Shown: piece after piece, positions 10,734 to 18,006 of the stretch | Numbering within the stretch: the first letter of the stretch is position 1 | Layout: every line of letters begins with the position of its first letter | Source of the DNA: Geomicrobium halophilum | Lineage (GTDB): Bacteria; Bacillota; Bacilli; Bacillales; Marinococcaceae | Reading direction: 5' to 3' | Length of the DNA stretch: 59,311 nt | NCBI RefSeq assembly: GCF_014207655.1 | Contig: NZ_JACHHJ010000008.1 | Location: 1-59,311, forward strand | The notes under the pieces: generated by a model | Told to the model about the DNA's origin: nothing | Database searches by the model: none | What the model saw: the letters and a program-made list of their open reading frames with translations, nothing else | Position numbers and translations under genes: made by a program

Positions 10734-11324
10734 ATGGAAAAAGCAAAAATGATCATTGAAGAATGTATCGTCGTTGAGGGGCGGGATGATTCAGTCACGG
10801 TTAAACGTGCAGTCGATGCTGACACGATTGAAACGAGGGGTTCAGCTGTGCCCGTCCATGTCATTGAACAGATCAAGCTTGCGGATCGTCGTCGGGGTGT
10901 AATCGTACTCACTGACCCAGACACTCCAGGGGAGCGGATTCGGCGGATTGTGGCTGAATCTGTGCCCACGAGTAAACATGCGTTTCTTAGCAAAAATGAG
11001 GCAAAATCTACCTGTGGTAAAAGGGTGGGGGTGGAGCATGCCGCCCCATCATCGATTCAGCGTGCACTGGAACAGGTGCGAGTGCCTGGCCATGACGTAG
11101 TAACGCATAGAGATCCTGTGTCTGTTGCAGATGTGCGGGCAGCCGGGTTATTGGCCGGGCCGGATGCCAGAGGGCGACGGGGTCTTGTCGGGGAACAGCT
11201 GCACATAGGATATGCCAACGGCAAACAGTTTTTAAAACGTCTTCACATGTTCCGTATTGATCGACAAGAGTTTCACAATGCCGTTGCTAAAGTCCTGCAA
11301 CGAGAAGAGGAGCCTCCGCGATGA
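10734..11324 (+). CDS. rnmV: Ribonuclease M5
   Basis: 196 residues. RNase M5 matures 5S rRNA precursors. The Toprim domain is clear: IVVEGRDD with the catalytic Glu near the N terminus, AVDADTIETRGSA, and LTDPDTPGERIRR with the DxD metal-binding motif. GVEHA and the C-terminal IGYANGKQFLKRLHMF are typical of the Bacillus enzyme. ATG 10734 follows GGGAG; an in-frame GTG at 10719 overlaps the tatD stop and would include that ribosome binding site. The stop overlaps rsmA as ATGA. Confidence 0.93.
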   Translation: MEKAKMIIEECIVVEGRDDSVTVKRAVDADTIETRGSAVPVHVIEQIKLADRRRGVIVLTDPDTPGERIRRIVAESVPTSKHAFLSKNEAKSTCGKRVGVEHAAPSSIQRALEQVRVPGHDVVTHRDPVSVADVRAAGLLAGPDARGRRGLVGEQLHIGYANGKQFLKRLHMFRIDRQEFHNAVAKVLQREEEPPR

Positions 11325-12217
11325 CAAAAGATATTGCTACGCCTTCAAGAACGAAAGCGATTATGGATAAGCATCAGCTTTCGTTTAAAAAGAGCCTTGG
11401 TCAAAATTTCATCCTTGATGCGAATATCTTGAGAAGAATGGTTGAAGCAAGCGGGGTCACAAAAGAAGATGGTGTCATTGAGGTAGGCCCTGGGATAGGT
11501 GCACTCACTGAGCAGTTCGCCAGAAGAGCTAAAAAAGTCATCGCTTTTGAAATTGATCAGCGTCTCTTGCCTGTGCTTGACGACACGCTCTCGGATTATA
11601 CGAATGTCGACATTTATCATCAGGATATCCTAAAAGCAAACATGCAGGAACTATTTGAAACGACGTTTTCCGATACAAAAGATGTCGTCGCTGCCGGAAA
11701 TTTGCCTTATTATATAACGACGCCCATCCTCATGGCCTTTTTGGAAAAGCGGCTCCCTATCAAAACATTGACGGTAATGATGCAAAAAGAGGTTGGGGAA
11801 CGTTTAGCGGCAAAGCCTGGGACTAAAGCTTACGGCTCTCTCTCCATTGCGGCACAATACTATGCGGAAACGGAGGAGGTTATGACTGTTCCTGCAACTG
11901 TATTCATGCCGCGGCCACACGTGGACTCAACGATTATTTGTTGTCGCATACGCACTCAGCCTCCTGTTCAGGTGGAGGATGAACAATTATTTTTCACAGT
12001 GGTTCGTGCAGCCTTCGCGCAGCGTCGCAAAACGCTGATGAACAACTTGCGCCATTGGATAGGGAAAAAAGGAGATCAAGATGCGCTGAAAGCCGCTTTC
12101 AGATATGCTGGCATCGAAGGGGGCACCCGGGCAGAGATGCTCTCTCTGTCTGAATTTGCGGCTTTAACAGACGGATTGTTAAAAGAAAAGGTTGTACCAT
12201 CCCTTGAGCTAAGCTGA
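11321..12217 (+). CDS. rsmA: 16S rRNA dimethyladenosine transferase RsmA (KsgA)
   Basis: 298 residues. Dimethylates A1518 and A1519 of 16S rRNA late in 30S assembly. KKSLGQNFILD (23-33), the SAM motif VIEVGPGIGALTE (52-64) and NLPYYI (127-132) are diagnostic; the C-terminal helical domain carries AFAQRRKTLMNNL. It overlaps rnmV by 4 bases, so an RNase for 5S and a methylase for 16S are co-translated, as in B. subtilis. Its last codons form the left arm of a terminator. Confidence 0.96.
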   Translation: MTKDIATPSRTKAIMDKHQLSFKKSLGQNFILDANILRRMVEASGVTKEDGVIEVGPGIGALTEQFARRAKKVIAFEIDQRLLPVLDDTLSDYTNVDIYHQDILKANMQELFETTFSDTKDVVAAGNLPYYITTPILMAFLEKRLPIKTLTVMMQKEVGERLAAKPGTKAYGSLSIAAQYYAETEEVMTVPATVFMPRPHVDSTIICCRIRTQPPVQVEDEQLFFTVVRAAFAQRRKTLMNNLRHWIGKKGDQDALKAAFRYAGIEGGTRAEMLSLSEFAALTDGLLKEKVVPSLELS

Positions 12218-12234
12218 GCTCAAGGGATTTTTTG
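12199..12234 (+). terminator. Terminator overlapping the end of rsmA
   Basis: A perfect 12-bp stem (ATCCCTTGAGCT and its complement) with a 6-base loop, then a run of T. The left arm and loop include the last codons and stop of rsmA. Confidence 0.9.
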
Positions 12235-12264
12235 TATATATTGCGCTTTTTTAATTGAATTTTT

Positions 12265-12293
12265 CACCAGGCACGCGTCCTTCGCATAGGTTG
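12265..12293 (+). promoter_or_regulatory. Candidate sigma-K promoter of yabG
   Basis: CACC (12265-12268), a 16-base spacer and CATAGGTTG (12285-12293) fit the mother-cell sigma-K pattern (MACM, 16 bases, CATANNNTA) except for the last base. yabG is sigma-K dependent in B. subtilis. The predicted start is very close to the ribosome binding site, which weakens the call. Confidence 0.4.
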
Positions 12294-12314
12294 AAGTATG
12301 AAGGAGGAGTCACG

Positions 12315-13187
12315 ATGTCATTAGAGATCGGTGATCTCGTTACTCGATTTTCTTATAATGAAGATATCTTATTTCGGATTACCGCCATTCAAAAGGATGG
12401 CAATTATGAGCTAAAAGGTGAAGACTTACGATTGGTTGCGGATGCACCATATGAAGATCTAAATAAGATTGATGACGATGAACGAGCGAAACGGGAAAAA
12501 GAAGAACGAAAAAAAGAAGAACAAACGTATCATCTTTTTCGACAAGGCTGCCGTTTGTTAAGAGAGAAAAATGAATATGAAATGTCTTCATCCTATTCCA
12601 CTTCCACCCCCCTCTATTTTGAAATGAGGGGTCGTGTTTTGCATATGGATGGAGATGGTTCATATTTGCAAAAATGCAAGTTAATGTATGAGCGCCTTGG
12701 AATCCCTGTTTACGGAGCGCATATGAAAGAAACCGATATGCAACATCAGGTTTCCTCACTTCTGGAAATGGTGCAGCCTGATATTTTGGTTATCACCGGT
12801 CATGATGCTTATACATCAGCAAGAGGGGAACACAATGATCCAAAAGCCTATAGGCATTCCCGTGCTTTTGCCCAAACAGTCAGGGAAGCAAGGAAGGTCG
12901 TTCCGCATCTGGATAATTTAATCATTTTTGCCGGTGCCTGCCAATCCTACTTTGAAGCTCTTATAAGAGCTGGCGCTAATTTCGCGAGCTCCCCAGCAAG
13001 GGTTAACATTCATGCACTTGATCCCGTTTATATCGCAGCAAAAGTAAGTATGACTCCTTTTATGAATCGTGTAGAGTTATATGATATTTTAAGAAATACA
13101 CTCACGGGCGATGACGGACTTGGCGGTATTGATACAAAAGGGGTATTGCGACGTGGATTGCCCTTACGTGACGAAACTGAAATGTAA
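12315..13187 (+). CDS. yabG: Sporulation-specific cysteine protease YabG
   Basis: 290 residues, the same length as B. subtilis YabG, a mother-cell protease that processes spore coat proteins. The central region LVITGHDAYTS (about 156-166), RAFAQTVREAR and IIFAGACQSYFEALI (about 203-217, probable active-site Cys) are family hallmarks. GAAGGAGGAG lies before ATG 12315; a longer frame from 12255 has no similarity in its first 20 residues. A terminator precedes it, so it is transcribed alone. Confidence 0.93.
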   Translation: MSLEIGDLVTRFSYNEDILFRITAIQKDGNYELKGEDLRLVADAPYEDLNKIDDDERAKREKEERKKEEQTYHLFRQGCRLLREKNEYEMSSSYSTSTPLYFEMRGRVLHMDGDGSYLQKCKLMYERLGIPVYGAHMKETDMQHQVSSLLEMVQPDILVITGHDAYTSARGEHNDPKAYRHSRAFAQTVREARKVVPHLDNLIIFAGACQSYFEALIRAGANFASSPARVNIHALDPVYIAAKVSMTPFMNRVELYDILRNTLTGDDGLGGIDTKGVLRRGLPLRDETEM

Positions 13188-13283
13188 AGGTTTTATCATC
13201 TTTTTTATTTTCTCTAACCCTCCCGTATAAAATGTATAGAAATGCGCAAAATAAAGGGAAATCCTACCGTTTAAAAAAATGTA

Positions 13284-13313
13284 TTGACAGGAGGGTTTGT
13301 TAGTTGATACAAT
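13284..13313 (+). promoter_or_regulatory. Upstream veg promoter
   Basis: TTGACA (13284-13289), 18-base spacer, TACAAT (13308-13313). veg of B. subtilis also has two tandem sigma-A promoters. Confidence 0.6.
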
Positions 13314-13329
13314 TTAAATTTTATATAAA

Positions 13330-13358
13330 TTGACGGTTGGGCAAATGTATGGTATAAT
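13330..13358 (+). promoter_or_regulatory. Downstream veg promoter
   Basis: TTGACG (13330-13335), 17-base spacer, perfect TATAAT (13353-13358), about 20 bases before the veg start codon region. Near consensus, as expected for this strongly expressed gene. Confidence 0.8.
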
Positions 13359-13383
13359 GCCAGAAGTGAGGTGGGGTGATGAG

Positions 13384-13638
13384 ATGGGTAAAACGTTAAT
13401 GGAAATTAAGGAAGCTCTTGAAGAGAATGTCGGTAAACGGATTACACTGAAGGCCAATGGCGGGCGCCGCCGGATCGTTGAGCGCTCTGGGCTTTTGGAA
13501 GGCACATACCCCTCTGTGTTTATTGTTAAGTTAGATCGGGATAAGCATAAAATTGAGCGTGTATCCTATAGCTACACGGACGTTCTGACAGAAACCGTAC
13601 AACTTACAGTATGTGCAGATGAAGAACTACAAGCTTAA
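13384..13638 (+). CDS. veg: Veg protein (biofilm-associated small protein)
   Basis: 84 residues. Veg is an abundant small cytoplasmic protein that stimulates biofilm genes in B. subtilis. [20 protein letters not shown] (about 17-36), [11 protein letters not shown] and [15 protein letters not shown] match it closely. ATG 13384 is chosen from GAGGTGGGG and alignment with the B. subtilis start; an in-frame upstream ATG lies inside the promoter. It stands alone between its own promoters and terminator. Confidence 0.95.
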   Translation: MGKTLMEIKEALEENVGKRITLKANGGRRRIVERSGLLEGTYPSVFIVKLDRDKHKIERVSYSYTDVLTETVQLTVCADEELQA

Positions 13639-13642
13639 TCCT

Positions 13643-13668
13643 GCTCCTTAACCGGAGCTTTTTTTTTA
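13643..13668 (+). terminator. Terminator after veg
   Basis: GCTCC / GGAGC stem, 6-base loop, eight T residues. Confidence 0.85.
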
Positions 13669-13745
13669 GGATCAATACATAATTGACATTGACGTTAGAA
13701 ACTGGCAGCTATATTTTTGCTCCAATTGTTTTAAACTATAATCGC

Positions 13746-13820
13746 ATGTTCAAAAAGGAGAACAAACGGGGAAAGAGTGTTTTTCTTTTTCGAGAAAGTT
13801 TTCCTAGACTTTTTGAACAT
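13746..13820. repeat. 75-bp palindromic element, copy a
   Basis: Perfect 12-bp terminal inverted repeats ATGTTCAAAAAG (13746-13757) and CTTTTTGAACAT (13809-13820) enclose about 50 bases that contain a further CTTTTTCGAGAAAG hairpin. Related ends occur in at least four other gaps of this window. No gene is seen in it and no clear target-site duplication is visible. Confidence 0.65.
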
Positions 13821-13864
13821 TGTCTATAGAAGCACGGCACATTTAAAGCAGGGGGATGGTTCCG

Positions 13865-14047
13865 TTGAGTCGGAAACGCGGTATAATGTCCGATGCCTTA
13901 AAAGAAGAAATTGCGAAAGAGCTCGGTTTTTATGATACCGTTACCAAAGAAGGATGGGGCGGTATAAAGTCCCGTGACGCTGGTAACATGGTGAAACACG
14001 CAGTTGAGATGGCCGAAAGAAATATGGCGGACAAAAACCAACAGTAA
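13865..14047 (+). CDS. sspF: Small acid-soluble spore protein SspF (alpha/beta-related)
   Basis: 60 residues. SspF is a forespore protein related to the alpha/beta-type SASP that coat spore [23 protein letters not shown], then [20 protein letters not shown] and KHAVEMAE match the family. TTG 13865 is chosen because GGGGG ends 9 bases upstream; an ATG at 13856 directly abuts that site and cannot use it. It sits between veg and ispE as in B. subtilis. Confidence 0.93.
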   Translation: MSRKRGIMSDALKEEIAKELGFYDTVTKEGWGGIKSRDAGNMVKHAVEMAERNMADKNQQ

Positions 14048-14059
14048 ATGTCGTGCCTT

Positions 14060-14088
14060 AACCCGGAGCATACTAGCTTCGGGTTTTT
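14060..14088 (+). terminator. Terminator after sspF
   Basis: AACCCG-AGC / GCT-CGGGTT stem with one internal mismatch and a 6-base loop, followed by TTTTT. Confidence 0.8.
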
Positions 14089-14107
14089 GACTTGGTTTCC
14101 TTATCAG

Positions 14108-14140
14108 TAACTGTACAGTTAAGCTTTTTTCGACTAAAAT
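14108..14140 (+). promoter_or_regulatory. ispE promoter with a 14-bp palindromic operator-like site
   Basis: TAACTGTACAGTTA (14108-14121) is a perfect palindrome. It overlaps TGTACA (14112-14117), which with a 17-base spacer precedes TAAAAT (14135-14140). A half-site TAACAGTTAG follows at about 14146. A regulator binding here would block the -35; which one is unknown. Confidence 0.45.
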
Positions 14141-14210
14141 GGGGCTAACAGTTAGAAATGATCGATATCGTTTCAATACGGATTAACAGCGAAAAAGAGG
14201 AGAATGAACG

Positions 14211-15065
14211 TTGAAGTGTTCACTAAAAGCCCCAGCGAAGATAAACCTGTCCTTGGACGTACTCGCGAAGCGTTCGGATGGTTATCATGAAGTTGAAATG
14301 ATCATGACCGAAGTCGACCTTGCCGATCGTATCGACTTGACAGGTAGGAGCGACGAGAAAATTGTGGTTGAGATGTCTGAAGGATTTCTTCCGCTGGATA
14401 ATCGTAATTTAGCGTTTCAAGCAGCTCAAAAACTCAAGGATAGATACAGAATAAGAGCTGGGGTAACGATAACTATACAAAAAAATATTCCGGTCGCAGC
14501 TGGTCTTGCGGGAGGAAGCAGTGATGCGGCCACAGTGTTACGTGCTTTAAATGCGATGTGGGAACTCTCTCTTTCGAAAGAAACGTTAGCGAGCATTGGT
14601 GCAGAAATCGGCTCGGACGTTGCTTTTTGTGTTCACGGTGGGACTGCTAAAGCGGTTGGCCGAGGAGAGAAAATTGAAAGGCTACCTGTACCTCCTCCAT
14701 GTTGGGTCGTATTGGCAAAGCCTCCGATCGGGGTTTCTACAGGCGACATTTACCGTCAGGTTTCTGTCCCGGAGCGTAACGAGTCCTATTCATCTCGTAT
14801 TGAGAATGCCATCTATGCATGGGATTACGGACAGATTTGCCGGCACCTTCACAATGACTTGGAACAAGTAACTTTAGCCCTTTACCCTGAAGTCCGCCGC
14901 ATTAAGCAACGGATGCTAGAATCAGGTGTTGATGCAGCACTGATGAGTGGAAGTGGGCCAACCGTATTTGGTCTCGTGAAGCACGAAAGTCAGGTCAATC
15001 GTGTCTACAACGGTTTGCGTGGTTTCTGTGAAGATGTATACGCTGTGCGCTTATTGACGACCTGA
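14211..15065 (+). CDS. ispE: 4-diphosphocytidyl-2-C-methyl-D-erythritol kinase
   Basis: 284 residues. Fourth enzyme of the MEP isoprenoid pathway. A GHMP kinase: [12 protein letters not shown] at the N terminus, the ATP loop [14 protein letters not shown] (94-107) and the C-terminal [15 protein letters not shown] 14211 is supported by AAGAGGAGA 8 bases upstream and places the N-terminal motif correctly. purR follows after a structured gap. Confidence 0.95.
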   Translation: MKCSLKAPAKINLSLDVLAKRSDGYHEVEMIMTEVDLADRIDLTGRSDEKIVVEMSEGFLPLDNRNLAFQAAQKLKDRYRIRAGVTITIQKNIPVAAGLAGGSSDAATVLRALNAMWELSLSKETLASIGAEIGSDVAFCVHGGTAKAVGRGEKIERLPVPPPCWVVLAKPPIGVSTGDIYRQVSVPERNESYSSRIENAIYAWDYGQICRHLHNDLEQVTLALYPEVRRIKQRMLESGVDAALMSGSGPTVFGLVKHESQVNRVYNGLRGFCEDVYAVRLLTT

Positions 15066-15131
15066 CTTGATAAAAGCCGGATGAAAATGGTATATTTTCT
15101 ATAAATATTCGTGTTTAAGAATGTGTAATGT

Positions 15132-15178
15132 CAGGGGCATGAGTGATTGTGCTCATGTGCATATAGGCTATGCCCCTG
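15132..15178 (+). other. Nested stem-loop between ispE and purR
   Basis: CAGGGGCAT (15132-15140) pairs perfectly with ATGCCCCTG (15170-15178); a second hairpin, CATGAG (15138-15143) with CTCATG (15152-15157), competes for part of the same bases. No T run follows, so it is not a simple terminator. It could be an RNA element in the purR leader or a protein-binding palindrome. Confidence 0.5.
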
Positions 15179-15213
15179 TATATACTCGGCTTTTGGAATG
15201 AGGGAGGGTGTAC

Positions 15214-16044
15214 ATGAAAAAGAAATTAAAACGAAGCGGTCGTCTCGTGGATATGACCTATTTTTTACTTCAGCATCCCCATCAATTAGTGTCCCTCAAT
15301 TTTTTCGCAGATCGTTATGCTTCAGCAAAATCGTCCATAAGCGAAGATTTGACGATCGTTAAGGAAATATTTGAAAATGAAAAAATGGGCTACTTAACGA
15401 CACTCCCGGGCGCGAGCGGAGGTGTAAGGTATGAACCCGCGGTTCCTTTCGAAGAAGGAAATGAACTTGTCGAACAACTTTGCGAACGCTTGGAGGAACC
15501 TGATCGACTACTACCCGGCGGTTATTTATACATGATGGATATCCTTGGAAACCCAGGGATGATGAACGATATTGGACGTTTGTTTGCCGGGATGTACCGG
15601 GGGCAAAACATAGATGCGGTGATGACGATTGCGACGAAGGGAATTCCTTTTGCCTATGCTATTGCTACCTATCTTGATGTACCCGTAAGCATTGTTCGCC
15701 GTGATCATCGGGTAACTGAAGGCTCCGTGGTCAGTATCAATTACGTATCTGGTTCTTCGAAACGGATACAAAAAATGTCGCTTGCGCGCCGAAGTATCCC
15801 GGAAGGAGCCGACGTTTTAATCGTTGATGATTTTATGAAAGGTGGAGGGACAGCACGGGGAATGAGCGATTTATTAACCGAAGTCGATGCTCATCTCGTC
15901 GGTATTGCTGTCCTTGTCGAAGCTCAACATCCGGAACGGCTGATTGATGAATATATTTCCTTAGTCCGCATTGCAGAGGTAAATGAAAAAACGAGAGAAA
16001 TTAAGGCTCAGCCTGGGAATTATAGAGAACACCTGGCTGATTAA
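15214..16044 (+). CDS. purR: Purine operon repressor PurR
   Basis: 276 residues. PurR represses purine synthesis and transport genes and is relieved by PRPP. The N-terminal 70 residues are a winged helix (KRSGRLVDMTYFLLQHPHQ), the rest a phosphoribosyltransferase-like domain with the PRPP motif VLIVDDFMKGGGTA (about 200-213). ATG 15214 follows GAGGGAGG; a GTG six bases upstream is less well spaced. The gene lies between ispE and ridA as in B. subtilis. Confidence 0.95.
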   Translation: MKKKLKRSGRLVDMTYFLLQHPHQLVSLNFFADRYASAKSSISEDLTIVKEIFENEKMGYLTTLPGASGGVRYEPAVPFEEGNELVEQLCERLEEPDRLLPGGYLYMMDILGNPGMMNDIGRLFAGMYRGQNIDAVMTIATKGIPFAYAIATYLDVPVSIVRRDHRVTEGSVVSINYVSGSSKRIQKMSLARRSIPEGADVLIVDDFMKGGGTARGMSDLLTEVDAHLVGIAVLVEAQHPERLIDEYISLVRIAEVNEKTREIKAQPGNYREHLAD

Positions 16045-16069
16045 CATTGCAAATGGGAGATGAAATAGC

Positions 16070-16447
16070 ATGGAAACCATCTACACAAATCAAGCGCCTG
16101 AAGCCATTGGGCCATATTCTCAAGGGATGATCGTCAACAATCTGTTCTATAGTTCAGGTCAAATTCCACTTACACCGAATATGGAAATTGTCGCTGGTGG
16201 GATTCGTGAACAAACCAATCAAGTGCTTAAAAATGTACAAGCTGTTGTCAAAGAAGCGGGCGCTTCCATGGAATCCGTCGTCAAAACAACGATTTTTATC
16301 AAGAATATGGACGATTTTCCGATTATTAACGAAGTATATGGCAGCTACTTTAGTGAGCATCAACCTGCCCGCTCCTGTGTTGAGGTAGCGCGGCTGCCTA
16401 AAGATGTGCAAATTGAAATAGAAGTGATCGCACTTGTAAATGAGTAA
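16070..16447 (+). CDS. ridA: RidA family reactive intermediate deaminase (YabJ)
   Basis: 125 residues. RidA proteins hydrolyse reactive enamine/imine intermediates made by PLP enzymes. [22 protein letters not shown] (about 12-33), the conserved Arg in [15 protein letters not shown] and EIEVIAL at the end are diagnostic. GGGAGATGA precedes ATG 16070. Probably co-transcribed with purR and ended by the following terminator. Confidence 0.95.
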   Translation: METIYTNQAPEAIGPYSQGMIVNNLFYSSGQIPLTPNMEIVAGGIREQTNQVLKNVQAVVKEAGASMESVVKTTIFIKNMDDFPIINEVYGSYFSEHQPARSCVEVARLPKDVQIEIEVIALVNE

Positions 16448-16451
16448 GAAG

Positions 16452-16473
16452 ACCACCTTAGGGTGGTTTTTCT
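16452..16473 (+). terminator. Terminator after ridA
   Basis: ACCACC / GGTGGT stem, TTAG loop, TTTTTC tail. Confidence 0.85.
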
Positions 16474-16488
16474 GCATTCAATCGAGAT

Positions 16489-16632
16489 ATGTTATTTAAA
16501 AAGCCCGGGAAAAAATTAGCTTTCGTATTTCTTAATCGTCTTGCTTCTAAGGCTCCTCATGGATAATCCGGTGGATCGAAGCTACATCTCCTCGTCCTAT
16601 CTCGGTTCTTTGTGTCCTTTTTTTGAACACAC
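16489..16632. repeat. Palindromic element, copy c (about 144 bp, degenerate)
   Basis: The left end TGTTATTTAAAAAGCCCGGG resembles the left end of the 50590 copy with a small insertion. The right part shares TCTCCT, CTCGG, TCTTTG and GTCCTTTTT with that copy and ends in TTTTTTGAACACAC. It fills the gap between ridA and the next gene. Confidence 0.45.
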
Positions 16633-16664
16633 TATAGTACACTTTTGTTATTGGAGGGTTCTGT

Positions 16665-16988
16665 ATGGCCAATCAACCACTTATTTCACAAACAAGTGCG
16701 AGCCTTATTGAGCATGCCCGTCGCCAGGGGCTATCTGAGTTAGAATTACAACAGGCTTTTGCAGAAGAAGATGTATCTTTTTTAAACGCTAAAAGTGCAG
16801 AATACTTTAATTACGATGAGCTATTCACCTATGCCAAAAGGCATAATGAAGAGTTAGTGAGGGCGATCGAGCAAGGGTATCAAATGAAATTTAACACCCT
16901 AGACGGTTTAAAAACATGGTTAACGGAGAAATTTGGTTTTCAAGAAGGGGTTCCTACCGAGAAGAAGCAGGCGAAATTAAAGGGTTAA
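16665..16988 (+). CDS. Uncharacterised protein; possibly the first part of a frameshifted gene
   Basis: 107 residues; I do not recognise the family. It is mostly helical in appearance, acidic, without signal peptide, membrane segment or Cys pairs. TTGGAGGG lies just before ATG 16665. It stands in the ridA-spoVG gap, where B. subtilis has no gene. After its stop TAA (16986-16988) the -1 frame continues with a protein-like sequence (LKVEDDTLQ...LLQLDVWV) to 17113, so the original product may have been about 150 residues. No function is proposed. Confidence 0.65.
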   Translation: MANQPLISQTSASLIEHARRQGLSELELQQAFAEEDVSFLNAKSAEYFNYDELFTYAKRHNEELVRAIEQGYQMKFNTLDGLKTWLTEKFGFQEGVPTEKKQAKLKG

Positions 16989-16990
16989 AA

Positions 16991-17113
16991 GTGGAAGATG
17001 ATACTCTACAAACATTGGAAAGTGCATTGGCAACAAATTGGCGGGTCGTACGATTTGAAAAGGAGGAGGAAAGTAAACAAGAAGTGTTATTGCAATTAGA
17101 TGTTTGGGTGTGA
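16991..17113 (+). CDS. Possible small ORF or C-terminal remnant of the preceding gene
   Basis: A 40-codon frame from GTG 16991, six bases after AAAGGG, in the -1 frame relative to the previous gene. The sequence (TLQTLESALATNWRVVRFEKEEE, then LLQLDVWV) looks like real coding sequence rather than a shadow. Either a coupled small gene or the tail of a frameshifted or programmed-frameshift gene. Confidence 0.35.
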   Translation: MEDDTLQTLESALATNWRVVRFEKEEESKQEVLLQLDVWV

Positions 17114-17166
17114 TATGAAAGTCACTAGATTCCATTAATTAAGATAGAAAGATCCAAAGAAGGGCG

Positions 17167-17192
17167 ACCCTTTGTTCAGGGTTATCTTTTTT
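17167..17192 (+). terminator. Probable terminator upstream of spoVG
   Basis: ACCCT / AGGGT stem with a 6-base loop followed by TATCTTTTTT. The stem is short, so the call is moderate. Confidence 0.5.
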
Positions 17193-17327
17193 CGCTCGAT
17201 ATCTATAAACGATATAACTGAAATTTCTTACTATATTTATGCGACATTAGTGATAAAAGAGGAACCTTTGCCTGATATCGATTTTCACCTTTTCAGTCAT
17301 CATTATGAAAATTTTTTATAGTTGGAA

Positions 17328-17355
17328 AGAGGATTTTGGGTGTTTCATGTGGAAC
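17328..17355 (+). promoter_or_regulatory. Sigma-H promoter of spoVG
   Basis: AGAGGATTT (17328-17336), 12-base spacer, GTGGAAC (17349-17355) matches the sigma-H consensus RNAGGAWWW / RNNGAAT except for the last base, and resembles the well-known B. subtilis spoVG promoter. The preceding AT-rich 100 bases are where AbrB acts in B. subtilis. Confidence 0.8.
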
Positions 17356-17408
17356 CTTGTAGCCAAGAGCTCATTTTTAGCGTTAACATTAGAAAAGGTG
17401 GTGAAAAG

Positions 17409-17696
17409 ATGGAAGTCACAGATGTAAGACTTCGCAGGGTGAATACATCTGGTCGTATGCGGGCCATTTCTTCCATTACGTTCGATCAGGAATTTGTCGT
17501 TCATGACATTCGGGTCATCGATGGGAATAACGGGTTATTTGTCGCGATGCCAAGTAAGCGTACCCCTGACGGGGAATTTCGAGACATTGCCCACCCGATT
17601 TCGTCTCAGACACGTGAGAAAATCCAGATAGCGGTTTTAGATGAGTACGAACGTCAAGGTGATAACATTGAATATGAGGAAGCGGGGGCTTCATAA
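17409..17696 (+). CDS. spoVG: Regulator SpoVG
   Basis: 95 residues. SpoVG is a small nucleic-acid-binding regulator tied to asymmetric septation and, in other firmicutes, virulence and cell envelope control. [11 protein letters not shown], the [11 protein letters not shown] segment and [20 protein letters not shown] (about 54-73) are nearly invariant. ATG 17409 follows AAAGGTGG; the frame opens earlier at 17322 but that part contains the sigma-H promoter. Its abrB repressor lies upstream in this window. Confidence 0.96.
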   Translation: MEVTDVRLRRVNTSGRMRAISSITFDQEFVVHDIRVIDGNNGLFVAMPSKRTPDGEFRDIAHPISSQTREKIQIAVLDEYERQGDNIEYEEAGAS

Positions 17697-17702
17697 AGAC
17701 GA

Positions 17703-17888
17703 TTTGTTCAAAAGGGGGGGTTGGAGTCTTCCAAGAAGACAAGCCTCCGAGTCATGAACGCGAACGTGTTGTTACGGAACCAATCTTTCAAATTTCATAA
17801 CATGCGTAGGGCAAGAGACGTAGGATTGGCTGAACTGCCTTTGTTTGCAAGTTGTTGAAGAAATATTTTTTCCCGAACTTTTTGAATA
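17703..17888. repeat. Palindromic element, copy b (about 186 bp, divergent)
   Basis: Left end TTTGTTCAAAAGG (17703-17715), right end CTTTTTGAATA (17878-17888), partly complementary and like the ends of the 13746 copy. The interior carries GTCTTCCAAGAAGAC (a perfect 7-bp arm hairpin). It occupies most of the spoVG-glmU gap; no gene is seen there. Confidence 0.4.
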
Positions 17889-17901
17889 TGCTCAATTGAG
17901 G

Positions 17902-17930
17902 CCTTGTACGGAAAAGTACAGGGTCTTCTT
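17902..17930 (+). terminator. Weak terminator upstream of glmU
   Basis: CCTTGTAC / GTACAGGG 8-bp stem with a 6-base loop, followed by TCTTCTT. Confidence 0.5.
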
Positions 17931-17945
17931 CACGATTTGTGATCC

Positions 17946-17974
17946 TTGAAAACAACCGATATTTAGGATATATT
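17946..17974 (+). promoter_or_regulatory. glmU promoter
   Basis: TTGAAA (17946-17951), 17-base spacer, TATATT (17969-17974), 33 bases before the glmU start codon. Confidence 0.7.
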
Positions 17975-18006
17975 CGAATGGAATAAGCAGAGCTGGAGGT
18001 CATTAG

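Noticed and set aside
13188-13283. A terminator for yabG
   Set aside because: The TTTTATTTTC stretch after yabG has no convincing stem.
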